Part shown: piece after piece, positions 62,830-64,000 of the stretch
Layout: every line of letters begins with the position of its first letter
How positions within the stretch are numbered: the stretch's first letter is position 1
Source of the DNA: an uncultured Bacteroidales bacterium
GTDB taxonomy: Bacteria > Bacteroidota > Bacteroidia > Bacteroidales > UBA932
Assembly: GCA_947179325.1 (NCBI GenBank)
Contig: CAMXAU010000010.1
Location: forward strand, 1-64,000
Direction of reading: 5' to 3'
Length of the DNA stretch: 64,000 nt
Made by a program: the position numbers and the translations under genes
Notes under the pieces: generated by a model
Told to the model about the DNA's origin: nothing
Seen by the model: only the letters and a program-made list of their open reading frames with translations
Databases searched by the model: none

Positions 62830-64000
62830 ATGAAAAGATTGTCTATTGCAACCCTGCTGCTCTCCATACTCATTTTTAATGGAGCAGCTCCCGGAAAGAA
62901 AGAGCCATTGTACAGGAATCCTGCCGCTCCGACAGAAAAGAGGGTGGAGGACCTGCTCTCGCGAATGACACTTAAAGAAAAAGTGTACCAGACATGGCAA
63001 AGCTATGTAGGGCTTAACAGCAACCCGAACAATGCCGGTGTGATTCTCGACACCATACCGCTGGAAATAGGTTCACTCATATATCTTGAACCAGGACCAG
63101 AGCTAAGGAACTCCATACAGGAAAAGGTGATGAAAGAATCCCGTCTCGGCATCCCCGTCCTGTTTGCATATGATGCCATCCATGGTTACAGGACTATATA
63201 TCAGATACCTCTCGGACAGGCCTGCTCATGGAACACGGACCTCGCCGAGAAGGTCAGCAGGGTATCTGCAATGGAGTCAAGAATGTCTGGAGTGGACCTG
63301 GTATTCTCACCGATGATAGACGTGGCGAGGGACGGAAGATGGGGAAGAATCTCCGAGGGCTACGGCGAGTGCCCATATGTCAACAGCCGCTTCTGCATAG
63401 CGGCAATAAGGGGCTACCAGGGAGATGACCTGGCTGACCATTCCCATGTCGCAGCCTGCATGAAGCATTATGTCGGCTACGGAATGTCAGAAGCAGGGCG
63501 CGACTACACCCCTTCAGACATTTCAGACCAGTCGCTGTGGGAAACATACCTGCCTCCTTATGAAGCAGGGGTCAAGGCCGGAGCTGCCGCTGTCATGAGC
63601 GGGTTCAACACACTCAACGGTATTCCCACCTCTGCAAATAAAGGCAACATTGAGGATATACTCAAGTCACGCTGGGGTTTCGATGGCTTTGTAGTGTCTG
63701 ACTGGTGCTCGATAAAGCAGCTTGTGAACCAGGGTATTGCAGAGACAGAGAAAGAGGCCGTAAGGATTGCCATGAACAGCGGTGTTGACATGGACATGGG
63801 AGACAACCTGAACATGGAATATCTTGAAGAGCTTATAAAGGAAGGTTCTGTCCAGGAAAAGAGACTGGACGAGGCTGTACGGCGCATACTCAGAATCAAG
63901 TTCAGGCTCGGTCTTTTCGAGAATCCGTACATAGATGTCACTGCACCCGATAAACGGTATCTTCTTCCGGAAAGCGTGGCTGCAGCCGGACAGATGGCCG
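62830..64000 (+). CDS. GH3 beta-glycosidase (5' part, cut by window end)
   Basis: At least 390 residues, open to the end of the window. Signal peptide about 1-22. The GH3 barrel is seen: RVEDLLSRMTLKEKVYQTWQ, FAYDAIHGYRTIYQIPLGQA, FSPMIDVARDGRWGRISEGY, KHYVGYG and nucleophile Asp291 in VVSDWCS. Its SDW motif is canonical, unlike the SDA of the fused GH3 upstream. It starts 21 nt after the esterase and extends the operon past the window. Confidence 0.92.
   Translation, partial: MKRLSIATLLLSILIFNGAAPGKKEPLYRNPAAPTEKRVEDLLSRMTLKEKVYQTWQSYVGLNSNPNNAGVILDTIPLEIGSLIYLEPGPELRNSIQEKVMKESRLGIPVLFAYDAIHGYRTIYQIPLGQACSWNTDLAEKVSRVSAMESRMSGVDLVFSPMIDVARDGRWGRISEGYGECPYVNSRFCIAAIRGYQGDDLADHSHVAACMKHYVGYGMSEAGRDYTPSDISDQSLWETYLPPYEAGVKAGAAAVMSGFNTLNGIPTSANKGNIEDILKSRWGFDGFVVSDWCSIKQLVNQGIAETEKEAVRIAMNSGVDMDMGDNLNMEYLEELIKEGSVQEKRLDEAVRRILRIKFRLGLFENPYIDVTAPDKRYLLPESVAAAGQMA

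Overview
The window is a piece of a Bacteroidales chromosome, most likely from a gut-type member of the Bacteroidota; I cannot assign the family. The evidence is lipobox lipoproteins, two SusC/SusD pairs, a TonB receptor with a DUF4249 lipoprotein, an S46 dipeptidyl-peptidase, promoters of the TAnnTTTG type, and almost no Shine-Dalgarno sites.

Region 1 (1-11729) is housekeeping and envelope. It holds an EF-G paralogue that lacks the catalytic histidine, a divergent pair of small HTH genes, rnhB, a DPP7-type peptidase, an Mrp-type ATPase without its CxxC, the TonB receptor/DUF4249 pair and a Bcp peroxiredoxin. Region 2 (11806-19622) reads leftward: a Rpn/PD-(D/E)XK nuclease, a lipoprotein, and a two-gene tripartite efflux pump in which the RND permease and a TolC-type outer-membrane factor are one 1514-residue polypeptide. 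Region 3 (19623-28485) has mutS followed after 13 nt by a GH97 glycosidase, and divergently a glycosyltransferase with a YfhO-type membrane protein.

Region 4 (28507-34148) reads leftward: cytoplasmic Gfo/Idh oxidoreductase, TatA, Gfo/Idh oxidoreductase with a twin-arginine signal, DUF1080 lipoprotein, sugar isomerase/epimerase-fold lipoprotein, TatC. I read it as a periplasmic 3-keto-glycoside cleavage cassette that carries its own Tat exporter. Region 5 (35173-64000) is a polysaccharide utilisation locus for a rhamnose-rich pectic-type glycan. It has GH28, an AraC regulator broken at a C7 tract, a beta-sandwich lipoprotein, a DUF5722 putative hydrolase, two SusCD pairs, a GH3-GH78 fusion, GH106, GH2, an acetylesterase, and a GH3 cut by the window end. 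Many genes in region 5 overlap by 4 nt or lie within 20 nt of each other.

The least ordinary items are the Tat/3-keto cassette, the permease-OMF fusion with an internal signal sequence, the C7 frameshift in the PUL regulator, the GH3-GH78 fusion, and a roughly 90-bp terminator-containing repeat found after two unrelated genes. No tRNA, rRNA, CRISPR array or intact insertion sequence was seen. All functions are read from sequence alone; none was checked by database search.
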